Assembly (NCBI RefSeq): GCF_036669915.1
Contig: NC_089318.1
Location: 6,677,849-6,741,848 of the forward strand
Direction of reading: 5' to 3'
DNA from: Pocillopora verrucosa
Taxonomy: Eukaryota; Cnidaria; Anthozoa; Scleractinia; Pocilloporidae
DNA length: 64,000 nt
Under the pieces are notes generated by a model that ran no database searches, was not told the origin of the DNA, and worked only from the letters and a program-made list of their open reading frames with translations. A program made the position numbers and the translations under genes. The number at the start of each line of letters is the position of its first letter. Within the stretch, counting starts at the first letter, position 1. Positions 1 to 11,511 of the stretch are shown here, one piece after another.

Positions 1-47
1 CGATAATTCGAACCTTTTTCAATTTCCCTTGAAGGTTCGAGTTATCG
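1..47. repeat. Hairpin repeat end
   Basis: Positions 1-16 and 32-47 are reverse complements except for one base (G:T pair), with a 15-base loop. Similar 'ggttcgagtta' text recurs near 37785. This looks like the end of a short dispersed palindromic or MITE-like repeat cut by the window edge. Confidence 0.5.
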
Positions 48-120
48 AGAGTCGACTATATTTTCAATCTAATTAATGCCATCCGATTCAAATGATATTC
101 GGACAACAACTGACCACAAT

Positions 121-162
121 CATGAGCCCACAATCATGAGCCCACAATCATGAGCCCACAAT
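121..162. repeat. 14-bp tandem repeat, 3 copies
   Basis: The unit catgagcccacaat is repeated exactly three times at 121-134, 135-148 and 149-162. No coding role is seen. Confidence 0.9.
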
Positions 163-599
163 TTAACATCAGCGATCACACGAATAGAGTTCCACAAAAT
201 CACTCCAATGCAATTTTCCCTGAAGAAATTTTGCTGCCAGAATTTCTAGCGAAGTATAGAAATAACAATGAATCTGAAAACAGTTATATTTGGAGAAAAA
301 GAACTGCGAGTACTCCCAATAAATCCGTCATCATCATTTGTGTTTATCTCTCGGTCTTGTTTTGCCCATCTTAGACATCTTACTAGTCAATAAAACTTTG
401 AAATTCCGTGGCATATTTTCTGTAAATAACTACAGTCACTTGAAGAATTGAACTACATTTTCACTCCTTTCATTATAGACTACTGTTTGTTTTCATTAAG
501 AATTCAATGAAAAATAGTCGTTTCCTCAATGTCATTTCCTGTTTTTTGTTTTGTTTTGTTTTTTCTTTGTCTGCATTTATAAATGGATTATGTCTACAG

Positions 600-1078
600 G
601 GACGGCGGAGCCTATTTTCAATTGAATATGGAGGGGGGGGGGGGAAGAAGGGGAGGGGTGGGCTTGATAACAAGTGTCAGGGACGCGAGTTTGTTGGGGG
701 ATCTGGGGCCATCCTTCTTCAGAAAAGTTTGAAATCTACAGGCCCGGAAATTAGTGGTGTTTTCAACAATCTCCGTGAGGTAATTTGTCGAAAAGATTCC
801 GACAGATTTTATATATTTAAGATTGTGGTTCTATTACATTCATCGTCTTCTTTTAATGTCTTTTTTATTCTTCATGCGTGCCTCATGCTAAAAAAAATTT
901 AATTATCGTCCTCAAATGCACACAAGCAAAAGACGCATATACATAGTAGTATACATAAGCTTCAGTAAACTTTGGCCTGTTCCAGGTATTCAGCTCGTGG
1001 GAACAAGTGGAAGGCAGAGTGATTGAAGAAAAAAGCTACTTTCCAAGACCTCCACCGGTCATATTCCGTCTCCAGTGA
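600..1078 (+). CDS. Possible last two exons of an unidentified gene
   Basis: I do not recognise this gene. A candidate exon at 600-779 follows an acceptor (tgtctacag) and ends at a donor (gtaattt). A second exon at 986-1078 follows ttccag and ends in TGA at 1076-1078. Both are phase 0 and join in frame, giving a C-terminus of about 90 aa that ends in a proline-rich PRPPPVIFRLQ. A stronger acceptor at 721-722 (ccttcttcag) would shorten the first exon to 723-779 and remove the low-complexity glycine stretch coded by the poly-G run near 628-640. A polyadenylation signal AATAAA lies at 1112-1117. If real, the rest of the gene lies left of the window. Chance exon-like text cannot be excluded. Confidence 0.3.
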
Positions 1079-1410
1079 GGGAGGGAAAGGCACGGATCAT
1101 TAAATCTTAAAAATAAAAATTGTCTTTTTGAGGTCTAAAAACTAAAAACCTGGAAACTGTTTATTTGGAGCACAACGCATGCAGTTTGGTTCACCGCGGC
1201 GCGGTAGCACATTCTACATTACATGAACGTGATTCATGTTACTTATTTGAGATGCAGAGTAGCGAAATAAGTGAAGCCAAAGAGTATTAGCCAAAAAAAT
1301 CATTTTTCCTCAGCCCTTGTGCCGAGCGCAAGAACGTACATATATTAATCTGAATCGACGGTAACCAGCCAGAACGGACCTTAACGGTCCGAATCTGAAA
1401 AACTCTCCCC
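1079..1410. other. No gene seen
   Basis: Apart from the AATAAA at 1112 that may end the preceding exon, I see no ORF, RNA or repeat here. Confidence 0.5.
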
Positions 1411-2010
1411 ATAGTCAAGGAGCCAGACCCAACAAAAGATGGTTTCGTTCAACCCACCTGACAGAAAAGGTTTGACAGTTGATTCTGATAGACCAATACC
1501 TGCTCTTTAAGATAAGATACTATGTAGTCCCGAATTGTGGTACCCCTGACGAGATAAATGAGGCTTTATACCATGACATGGCACTCAGCATAGAGACGAG
1601 GCTCAAACAGAAATTGACCTCAAATTTCATCTTCTTCCGCTAAAGTGCCCCAAACCTTTCTGGAAAAGTGATGAGCATGCACCTACCTACAATATGAGTG
1701 TTCACATGGTACGACAACATGTCACGTGATTATCACATGACTATTTTTTCGTCAAAAAGCAGCCTCTTTTGTCGATCCTGACATATTTCAAATCCTGCTG
1801 AGACTAGGGTAAAGGACTTATTCAGGCTTTTCATCATATGAGGATACAAAGAAGTCGTGTACTTTCGAATTACTTTAAAAAAAAAACATTTGGAAGTGTA
1901 GAACTCTAGAAAATCGACAATGTTAGTGCTGGTCTTTCTTCCGTCACTTTTTACATGGAAACGAGGCTGGAATAAAAGTACCCTCAAAACGGGTCAAATC
2001 TTTGAAAAAG
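1411..2010 (-). repeat. Left arm of 600-bp inverted repeat
   Basis: This segment is the diverged reverse complement of 4720-5328. Shared blocks include the tagtcaaggagc end, ggtaccac...attcgggactacatagtatcttatct, the gaggtcaatttctgtttgagcctcgtctc block and the inner cctcaaaacg...ctttgaaaaa end. Each arm contains an 84-codon ORF of the same length (1733-1987 on -, 4743-4997 on +) with about three quarters of residues shared. I cannot say whether that ORF is a protein or a by-product of nucleotide similarity. Confidence 0.85.
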
Positions 2011-2448
2011 TGGTATGAAAAAGATGTAAAAAAGTAATATCACAAGAATATAATTTTAATGAACATTTTTCTTATATATATTCAGATTTTATGAATATCA
2101 GTAGACTGCAGTGTTATTTCAACGTTCTTTGAAATATTTAATATTTTTTTCAACAAAACGTTCTATAAAGGCTATATACCGCCTTAAATATCCTTGAGCT
2201 CTGTCTGGTGTGGTTTAACGTAGTGAGCTTTAGTGGTTACGGTTGCTTTAGGAAAAATGAATGCCTTGTCTTCTCTGAAAGATAAGGAATGGTTCAAGCC
2301 ATGGCAAATTGGAGTAACATCCAGCAAAAGTCATCCATGCGGACAGATAGAAACTGTTGGTCGCACTGAAACCAGGTAATAACATCGTTCCCAACAAAAT
2401 TAGTTAAAGTAGGACGCCTGCCTCCGAAACTAACTTCCTCCATGGCAA

Positions 2449-3220
2449 CTACATTTTGAGCAGAATCCAGTGATCGCTTCCACCAGGTCTTATGTTAGTA
2501 GGGATCACAACACCACTGGCATGTGCTCTCGCTAAGCTTTCATTTGCCAAGCTGGTCTCCACTTGTTCGATCTCTTCATAGGAAGAACAGTAACCCATTC
2601 TGTTTAAAAGTGTTATCAGTTGTTTGGAACCAGTTAAGTGCTTGACGGTCATAGCGAGACCTACGTGCTTAGGCAGCTTTACTCTGGCATGTGATGCACA
2701 ATTAATAAGATCCTGCCCAGCTATTACAATCTTCCACTCATCGGTTGTACTCCTTGTACTAGAAGGTGAGTCGTCGCTGTACTGTTCTCCAGTAACAATC
2801 CACCTGATAAGCCAATAAAGGCTCTTGGGAAGAAGAGATTTTGCAGTATCCAAGTGTAAATCTCGGATGTCAAGTGGGTTGATGTTAATGCCCTCACATC
2901 TCAGCATCTCCCGCCTGATAATGGAAGCTATAGTGTAGATGTCTAGGAAACTGAAAGTTTCTGACTCTGGCTTATCCATGCTGATAGAGTTTGTTTCGTC
3001 ACGTAATGGACGTAGTGCTTGCTGTATTTATAATATCAATTAAGGAGATGAAGCTGCTGAAAACAATTTCCGGTCTGGATTGTTGAGGTGACTGATGGAA
3101 AACAAGACATTCCTTAAAATGAGCCATCAATCGTGCTTTCAGCTTCTGCTTTGTGTAGCTACCTGCATCAATTCCTATCTTTTCCAGCTCCTTCTTGAAC
3201 ATTGCCAGCAAAACATTCAT
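2449..3220 (-). pseudogene. N-terminal part of a multi-copy transposon-like protein, frameshifted
   Basis: Two - strand frames join across a one-base frameshift near 2985-2999: 3220-2999 (73 aa, with KQKLKARLMAHF) and 2979-2449 (176 aa, with YTIASIIRREMLR, then RVKLPKHVGLAMTVKHLTGS and ETSLANESLARAHASGVVIP). From memory, this text matches the middle of a long, high-copy protein in cnidarian and other invertebrate genomes. Its C-terminal part is the + strand fragment at 3280-4100. In intact family members both parts should lie on one strand, so this copy has been rearranged by an inversion as well as broken. Mobile-element origin is inferred from copy number and decay; I see no transposase signature. 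Confidence 0.6.
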
Positions 3221-3279
3221 GTCGTAGGCTTTCCTTCCTCAATTTCAGGGGTTATGACTTTCAGAATAGTCACACCAGA

Positions 3280-4100
3280 GTAGACCTAATTTTCGACCAA
3301 TATAGGCCTGTCTCAATTAAGGCTCAGGGGAACGCAGCAAGAGAGGAGAATCAAGCTTGTTTGAAATCAACATCCACAGTGGATCCACGCCAGTACCGAA
3401 GCAGTGGTCAAAATATATCTCAAACCCAAAGAACAAACAAAACTTAGCCGCCTTTCTCTATGAGTCGTTAACAAAGAACTTACCGGCATATTTAGGCCCT
3501 CAGCAGAAGGTCGTCCTAGGTGGAGGATTCAAGGATGGATTAAAAGCAGTGTGTCTAACTAGTGGTTCCGCAGTTGTTGAGCCAAATCTACGTTCGGATC
3601 ATGAAGAGGCAGATACAAAACTTCTGCTTCATGCCAAACACGCTGCAGCCACTCATCCACGCATTGTGATACAATCACCAGACACTGATGTTGCCGTACT
3701 TTCAGTAGCACATTTTTCAGATTTAAACTGCCAGGAACTGTGGTTAAAAACAGGCGTCAAAGACAGACTGAGATACCTACCTGTCCATGAGATTCAGGCT
3801 TTCCTGAGGGAATCTTTGGTTCCACTTCAGAACATTCCCTCGCCAGACGAACATGGATGGAAGCTGGAAAATGGCAAGCTATTCCCTGTTCTGATGACAA
3901 GGAGTCCTGCCTCAGAAGGCATGACGGAGCTAACAACATGCCGCTGCACAACTTCAGAATGTAAACGTAGTTGTTCCTGTAGGAAAAGTAACCTCTCTTG
4001 TACGGAGGCCTGTTTATGTATGGCAGATGATGGATGCTGCAATCCTCTAAATGAAGAGTTGTTGTCTGACAATGATTCTAGTGCCTCTGACACTGAGTGA
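3280..4100 (+). pseudogene. C-terminal part of the same family, with CXC cysteine-rich tail
   Basis: Homology begins at VDLIFDQYRPVSIKA in one frame (3280 on), shifts frame near 3350-3360, then stays open to the TGA at 4098-4100. The body has SDHEEADTKLLLHAKHAA and IVIQSPDTDVAVLS, a text resembling the acidic-residue motifs of XPG/Asteroid-like nuclease folds. The tail (about 3937-4050) is a compact cysteine array, CRCTTSECKRSCSCRK followed by CTEACLCMADDGCCNP, similar to Tesmin/TSO1 CXC repeats. After LRYLPVHEI the text jumps straight to the tail, where remembered family members have a longer middle, so an internal deletion is likely. It is a decayed fragment divergent from the - strand piece at 2449-3220. 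Confidence 0.6.
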
Positions 4101-4719
4101 CATTTGTTGTTTTTTATGTCAGTCTGCAAATTACATGTACTTATCAGATCATTACCTCTCCCGATACAGATCCGAACAAGGGGCCGATAAATTAAGGTTT
4201 TGACTGTTGTTTTACAATTCCGATTCAACGATTCTTTAGTATGCGACAAAGATTGGTAAAGATAGCAAATTTCTTAGGGGGTAATTTTAAAGACCTAAGT
4301 GTTTGTAAGACAGATTGTCATCAGTGGTTGTAGTTTACACGTAACGAAATTAGAACATGTTGCAAACTGGTATCTTTTTTACTTACAAAATGACATCACT
4401 GAAAAAATACCTACTGCTTTCACATTGTGAAGAGCTGTTGCCAGTACCTTTCACTCGCAGTCGTCTCCCTTTGAATTTCAAAGAATGACTGACGGCAAGA
4501 AGCTTCCATACCTATAGTTCCACATGTGGTCGTTAGCTCAATAAACAGAATCCAGTCTCTGTACAGCAGAATATTAGTAAATCCGCGTTTTTTAATTTTT
4601 GTCATAAATTAACAGAAATACACGTAAAATGTTGGCAGATATGCATAGAAACAATTTTTATAGGCTATCATAGAAATGCCGGCATTCGCATGCTTTCATA
4701 TTTTCACAGCATCTTTCAT
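4101..4719. other. Interior spacer of the inverted-repeat unit
   Basis: This lies between the CXC fragment and the right arm. No supported gene or clear repeat is seen. Confidence 0.4.
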
Positions 4720-5328
4720 TTTTTCAAAGATTTTCACTCGTTTTGAGGTTGCTTTTATTCCAGCCTCGTTTCCATGTAAACATTGATGTAGGAGAGACCA
4801 GCACTTACATTGTCGATTTTCTGGAGTTCTACGCTTCCAAATGTATTTTTTTAAATGTAATTCAAAAGTGGACGATCTCTTTGTTTCCTGATATGATAAA
4901 AGGCCTGAATACGTCCTTTACCCTAGTCTCAGCTGGATATGAAATATGTCAGGATCGTCAAAGGAGGCCGCTTTTTGATGAAAAAATAGTCATGTGACAA
5001 TCACGTGACATGCTGTCGTACCATGTGAACACTTATATTGTAGGCAGGTTCATGCTCATCATTTTTCTAGTAGGGTTTGGGGCACTTTAGTGGAAGAAGA
5101 TGAAATTTGAGGTCAATTTCTGTTTGAGCCTCGTCTCCATGTTGAGTGCCGCGTCATTGTATAAAACCCCATTTATCTCGTCAGGGGTACCACAATTCGG
5201 GACTACATAGTATCTTATCTGAAAGAGCAGGTATTGGTCTATCAGAATCAGCTGTCAAACCATTTCTGTCGGATGGGTTGAACCAACTCCTTAAATAAGG
5301 CTTTTTCAGAAAATAGCTCCTTGACTAC
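4720..5328 (+). repeat. Right arm of 600-bp inverted repeat
   Basis: Reverse complement of the left arm (1411-2010). The arm ends only about 23 bases before the ATG of the acyl-CoA synthetase gene at 5352. The 5' UTR or promoter of that gene is therefore arm-derived, unless an unseen upstream exon exists. Confidence 0.85.
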
Positions 5329-5351
5329 CAGTCTTGCTCAGTCTTCTGTCT

Positions 5352-8300
5352 ATGGTTTCTCTTAGCCGAAGTATGGCGAACTCAACCGTCCTTCTTGTGC
5401 GCTCTTTGATTTCCCCGAGGCTATTACGAAGCCGTTTTCAAAGCCTTCGTCTATCTGAAAGAATCGTTCAATTGCAAAAACGATCTTATTCAAATGTCTT
5501 CACGCGAATTGAACAGGCGCCTCACTCATCTTATTTGAGTGGCGCGCTTTGTTGCAGTTTCCGTTCGTCCGCAGGCATTGTGAAGAGCGATCACACAGTT
5601 GATGTACCAGAGATATCCCTCAGTGATTTCGTGCTCAACAAGTTCAAAGAATATGGAGACGATACTGCAGTGGTAAGTAACCACGATGTTTCTTTTTTAC
5701 TTTTTGTAGGGTAAATATCGAGTGATACGCGATAACATCAGCTCTTTGATTTGTTTGCAGTCAGCGTGATGAATTGTTCCACGAACCTTCTGGAATGAAC
5801 TCGAACGTACAGTATGCCAGACAAAGCGTTTTTAGGCCAGTGTATTCTATATTAATGAGGCAACAGGAAAGCTTCAAAAGCGTCTTATAAACCAAATTAT
5901 TGAGCTGAGCAGCACCGGAATACACTTCCGTGTTTTATTTAGGGAACTTTGGAACGTGTTTTAGACGATCAATTTTGTACTTAGCGAAGTGAAAACAGAG
6001 GAACAATCATAGAGTTTACATTCATATCTGCATATTCATTTCTGTCAACGTAAATAATGATAATTGGTTAGATCTATGTACAGACTACTGGAATGTTTAC
6101 TCGTGTATGAAAACAACCTATTGTTTTAAAGTGGTCACGTTTTAGTAAACCCAAAACGAAATTGGTAAACTAAATAGTAAAGGCAATTTAAAGACAATAA
6201 AATGAAAATGCAGACTTAAATGCATACGGAAATATCGTTTAAAAACGTCTAAGATTAGTAAATATTTTATGGCAAACTGTCCTAAGTTTGTGGTAACGTT
6301 GTCACGAAGTCTAGGTTTTGTAAGATTTCGTGACATAGCGAGGACGTGTAGTGCTGGAGGTATTCCAAAATTTACAAAAAGTTTACTTAAATTTGAGTCC
6401 AGCCTGAGACGAATTGGGTTGCTTGTATTCTTAAATTTTGAACCTCTTTTTAGATAGATGGAGCCTCAGAGAAATCCTACACTTACAGTGAACTCTGTAC
6501 ATCAGTGAAAAAGTTTGCTTCAGCACTAACAAGAAGGGGTTTTCAGAAAGGAGATGTTTTTGCTCTCTACCTTCCAAATGTGCCAGAGTATCCTGTTTCA
6601 TTTTTCGGAGTTATCGCTGCTGGTGGTACAGTTACAACTTTAAATCCTACTTTCACTGAAAAGGAGATTGCTTACCAGCTTAAGAACTCTGCTGCCAAAT
6701 ATATTCTGACTGTGCCTGAGATTGCAGACAGAGCTAGACAAGCTGCAATGGAGGTAGGAATTAAGGAAGTGTTTGTGATTGGTGAAGCAGAGGGGTGTGA
6801 ACCATGGGCATCTCTTCTCAGTGATGATGGAATGGCCTTTCCAAACAATGTTGCAATTAATCCAAAAGAAGATATCTGTGCTATGCCGTACTCTAGTGGT
6901 ACCACAGGTTTCCCTAAAGGAGTTATGCTCACACATCACAACATAGTCTCACAGTTGTGTATTATCATGCATGAGAATTTTATGCCTCAACCACGGCGAG
7001 GAACTACTCTTGGACTTCTGCCATTTTTCCACATATTTGGCATGGTGGTGGTAATGTCACAATATCTTTACCGTGGAGGGAAACTTGTCTGCATGCAGAA
7101 ATTTGAGGGAGAGCACATGCTAAAGCTTGTACAAGATTGCAAGGTTTGTTTCTGAATTCTCAGAGCTGTGACAGCTAATGGAGTAATGATAAGTACATCA
7201 AGGCATGCATGCTTGAGTCCTAATTAGCTTGACGATTTTAACCTTTGTTGAATCAAAGCAAAATCAATTTTCTTCGTACTTCCACTGCACATTTAATTTA
7301 GAAATCTAGCACTTTTACCCTCACTTACATTTTGTTTGTTTCATTGTTTCATTTTCACCCAATCTTGTTAACCCTTTAACCCCTTCGACAGAGTAGCATC
7401 TAGTTTCTCCTTATAATATCACCCCTGAATTAAACACTAAGGTCATGAGAATAAGGGAAATGATCACCAACTAAATAAGCTCTGCCAGAGTGGGGCAGGA
7501 ATGTTGAAGCTTCAAATTAATTGATGCATAAGTTCAATTTTTAGTTTACCATCTCAACATAAGCAAATTGCTTAAACCCCTCAATTTTCTTAAATTTCTA
7601 TTCTAGATACACGTTTTGTTTCTAGTGCCACCTATTGTTACATTCTTGGCCAAGCATCCATTGGTGGATAACTATGACCTAACCAGTGTTGATACCATTA
7701 TAAGTGGCGCTGCACCTCTAGGAGCAGAACTTACCAATGCTGTATGGAAACGTCTTCCAAAAGTGGTGGCCATTGGTCAAGGTGAGAAATATTGTTTAGA
7801 TGAACTTCAGTTCTTGGGTTGCTTTAGATGTATAAAGTATTCACTTAATTGCAATAGTGCTGTCTTAGCTGAAAGCAAAGGAAGAAAGGAAAAACCCAAA
7901 AGCAAGTTAATCCACATATAAAACTACCCTCTGGCTATATGCCTAACAGCTGAACAATTTTTGTAGAAGTTCAAGCAAATAATACTTTCAAACTTCGTTA
8001 GAGTACCAGAGATTTCAAGCAACTCAAAAACTTGAAAAAGAAATATTTCTTATCTCTGCTAATGAGGTTTTATTATATGCTATATGCTAATTAATTTAAA
8101 TTTGACTTTTCTCTGTTTTCAATTTTTAATTTTTTTCTATGCAGTTTTTCTGTGCAGTTAGGTATAAATTTAAGATACCTGTTAGTCAGTTTGTTTGGTT
8201 ATGAGATATCTTCAGAATCAGTTAAACTTTTTTGTCTATTTTATTCATAATAATTTTAACCCTTTAAGTCCCAAGATCTGATTGTTAACTCTCCTCTCTA

Positions 8301-11300
8301 CTTGTTGCAAATGTCCTTGTAAGTTAGGCATGAGAATTTGGTGATAGATCAAAATAACCACTTTTACCTGATAAGTTTGAGTATTCTCATTATCTGTTTG
8401 CTGCATAATGCATGAATATTATAGGGAGAAGTTACATGTTTATCACTTCTGGGAGTGAAAGGATTAAGTCTCACATTTAGTTTTCTGTATTATTAGTGAG
8501 ATGCAGTCAGTCCATGTTTATAACTTGAATAAAATTATGACACCAATTGTTATTAAAAAAGGAAAGTTATTTCAAAATCTTCTCAGACTAAACATTATGT
8601 GACTTGTTTACTTTTTCTATGATAACTGTAAGTATAACTGCTTTGAAACCCACTGTCCCACTTTTCTGGGTCCACCTCTGATTTAATTAGCTTGTTTGAT
8701 CAAACCATTTTAGGATATGGTCTAACAGAAACAAGCCCAGCTGTAATGCTTTGTCCAAGAAAAAATTGCAAGCCTGGTGCTGTGGGTGTTATGCTACCAA
8801 ACATTGAAGGGAAAGTAAGTGGAAATGGTAATATTGCATACTGCTGTAGTCCTCACCAGGCACTCTTGTCAATGATCACCTTGAAAAAGTGTTATGAGTA
8901 TTATTTCAAAGCAGGTTACTTTCTCAGTCAGAATTCAAGATTGCTGGTAGAAACTTTGATCTAATTTGTTTCTGGACATCAGCACCTCCCTAAAAACTTT
9001 TACAAACCCAAAAAGTGCTCTTACACTCTTAATCTCAAGGTTCTACAATATTCTTAACACACTAATTACACTTACATTACTAACTTGGAACTAAATTTTA
9101 TTTAGTTTCTTGATACTGTTAGTTGTCCTAGACAATTAAAACAAGTAATTGCAAAGATCTAGAATAATCTAACAAGTCAAGTCATTAACAGAAAGATTAC
9201 ACTCCGAAATGAGTAGTTGGTTTTCAATAGCAGCAAATTAGATCAGCTAGGGTCAAATACATCATACAATCTGTCTTTTCATACTTAGGTGGTTGATGTC
9301 CAGACAGGCCAACCTCTCGGCCCAAATAAAGATGGAGAGGTCTGCATCAGAGGACCTGTTGTTATGAAAGGTTGCAAAGCAAATAGAGATTTAAGTCAGA
9401 GTGTCTGTGTGTTTTCATAGTCTACAATTAAAATTCTTTTCATAAGAGATACCTGATCAAGGTTTAATTCTTAACATTATTTATGCCTTCTGAAATATCT
9501 TCCTTAACCTTTGACTCCCTAACATCAGTGTGCATATTCTCCATACTGCTCTCTATACATTTCTTAAAGTGCTGACAAGGAGAATTTGTTTTAAAATCAA
9601 AAGCTTCTTTAGCTTGGTGATCATTTCCTTTATTCTCATGACCTTAATGTTTAATTCTAGGCTGATATTGTAAGGAGAAATTATATGCTAGTCACTCTTA
9701 ATGGCAAAGGGTTATTTCTAAGTTAAGGTGATTCTTGAATGTTTAATATGGCATTTGGGGCAGGTAAAAGGTACTGAGGCATGCATGCCACATGCTCTGG
9801 CATTGCCAGGTTCTAATCCTTTATCTCCTAAGAGTGACAGGCCTCTAATTTCTCCCTACAGTTTCCCTGTTGGATCACATATTAAGGTCTTGAGAACAAA
9901 GGAAATGATCACCAACTAAAGATGCTCTCATTTGTTAAGCAAATTCTCGTTGTCTGCATCCAAGGAAATGTATAGAGAACAGTATGGAGAATATGCATAC
10001 TGATATTAAGGTGTAAAGGTTAAAGCCCTTCAAGGTCTTTGCTTGGACAGCTGTTAGCAATTTTCACTTTTCCATTTTCATCAATAGGCTACTTGAATAA
10101 CCCCAAAGCTACGGAAGAGTGTATAACTCCTGATGGATGGTTCCACACTGGAGACATTGGTTACTATGATGAAGAAGGCAATTTTTTCATTGTAGACAGA
10201 CTCAAGGAGCTCATAAAATACAAAGGATTTCAGGTAACCTTTAGCATGTGAGCTACAGATAAGTTAATGATTTGTTTTGTAAAAGTAATACTCAACTTCT
10301 CTGTCGATTGACTGTGAATATATGAAAAATGTATTAGGTGAACTGCGGATAAAGATGTAAATATGAAAGCGACCCTCGTCGTAACGAACACTACTTGAGC
10401 AGTAGTGAAAATAAGGCTTGAAAAAAATTAAGAGGTCATGGGTTCAAATCCTGTACAGGCCTGAAATTTTTTCAGGCCTTATTTTCACTGCTGCTCAGGT
10501 AGTGTTCATTACTGTGAAGATCACTTTTGTATTCTCTGTTTATTATCTGAATTTGTGAATCTGTAAGTTTAGAGCAGATTATACAATAAGCTGAATTAGA
10601 CATACACTTTGATTGGTTTAAACTTATGATCTATCAGAGGACAGATGTGTAGATAACATCACTATAAACACATTTTGTCTTTGTTATCATATAAAACAAA
10701 TAGATTCCATCTTACCATTGGTCTGAACAGAAATACATCATAGACGACATCAAAAATGTGGTGAGAACATCAGTGACACACTCAGCTGTGCCTCATCTGC
10801 CACCATTCTTGGCCAAATATTACATTTTAATGTCATCTGCAATCTATAACTGAAGAGATGCTCAATGATATGGAATCTATTTGTTAAATGGTTAGCTTTG
10901 AAACTAACAATTGATAAGACTTCTGCTTGATTTCATTTTTGGGCTGAAAAATTGGTACATTGAAACAACTTGACTGCTCTCAGGAAGAGCAGTGATATGA
11001 CAGGATTCAGCTTTAAATTGTTGAACACTAAGAAGAATTGACTTCTTCAATCAGAAAGAGTCCAACCTAAAGCCCAGCTTGGAAGCAGGGAGGGAAGTAA
11101 AGGGGGTGGAGGGGTTACTCCTTCATGGGGGCTTGACAGAACTGTTTTCTTAATTAAATCTAAGGAGTAAAATATTCCCTATAGGATCAGACATACATTT
11201 AGTTTGTCTGGTTACACAACAGACCTGTCTACTTTTCTTGTTTTTAGGTTCCCCCAGCAGAACTGGAAGCACTCCTTCACACACATCCAAATGTACTAGA

Positions 11301-11511
11301 TGTTGCTGTGGTGGGAATTCCTGATGAGGCAGCAGGGGAACTCCCTAAGGCATTTGTTGTCCCAAAAGGAGAAATAACTGAGGGAGAAATCATCGAATTT
11401 GTTGCACAGAGAGTTTCTCCCCACAAGAAACTTAGGGGTGGTGTGGAGTTTATTGAGCAGATTCCCAAGACAGCCAGTGGGAAAATATTGAAACGGGAAT
11501 TGAAAAAATGA
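5352..11511 (+). CDS. 4-coumarate-CoA ligase-like acyl-CoA synthetase (7 exons)
   Basis: ANL-superfamily adenylate-forming enzyme: it activates a carboxylic acid with ATP to an acyl-AMP, then forms the CoA thioester. Exons: 5352-5672, 6454-7143, 7607-7781, 8714-8814, 9289-9370, 10088-10233, 11248-11511. All borders are GT/AG and phases agree, giving 592 aa. Visible motifs are the P-loop [13 protein letters not shown] (about 253-265), GYGLTETSP (396-404), [12 protein letters not shown] then [20 protein letters not shown] across the exon 6/7 join, and the C-terminal [13 protein letters not shown] with catalytic Lys584. The first 60 residues are rich in Arg, Ser and Leu with almost no acids, suggesting a mitochondrial presequence. 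No SKL-type peroxisomal signal ends the protein. The in-frame TTG at 5334 is not needed; ATG 5352 is the start. The exon 5 donor (gttgca) is weak. Acid substrate unknown. Confidence 0.9.
7370..7490 (+). repeat. MITE-like repeat, half copy (family B)
   Basis: It begins ttaaccctttaaccccttcgac and carries the family B text aaggtcatgagaataagggaaatgatcaccaacta. It lies in intron 2 of the acyl-CoA synthetase gene and its right half is missing. Confidence 0.6.
8262..8467 (+). repeat. MITE-like repeat (family A)
   Basis: About 205 bp with imperfect terminal inverted repeats: aaccctttaagtcccaag on the left, ctgggagtgaaaggatt on the right. It lies in intron 3 of the synthetase gene and resembles the copies at 13128, 18680 and 21602. 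Confidence 0.7.
9505..9716 (-). repeat. MITE-like repeat (family B)
   Basis: Family B in the reverse direction, with cctttgactccctaacatca on the left and aatggcaaagggtta on the right, and the internal gtgcatattctccatactg block. It lies in intron 5 of the synthetase gene and forms an inverted pair with 9818-10023. Confidence 0.75.
9818..10023 (+). repeat. MITE-like repeat (family B), inverted partner
   Basis: This is the reverse complement of the copy at 9505-9716, about 100 bp away in the same intron. It ends agtatggagaatatgcatactgatattaaggtgtaaagg. Confidence 0.75.
10360..10545. repeat. tRNA-like SINE or MITE fragment
   Basis: It contains a B-box-like ggttcaaatcctg next to an inverted repeat (tgagcagtagtgaaaataaggc... 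/ ...ggccttattttcactgctgctca). It shares the text with the fuller copy at 23670-24015. It lies in intron 6 of the synthetase gene. Confidence 0.6.

Noticed and set aside
507..902. Single 131-aa ORF as a complete protein
   Set aside because: The start lies in a T-rich, intron-like stretch and the ORF crosses a good splice donor at 780. Only the part from 600 (or 723) to 779 is kept as a possible exon.
3757..4249. - strand ORFs opposite the CXC fragment
   Set aside because: They are shadows of the + strand frame, which carries the conserved motifs.
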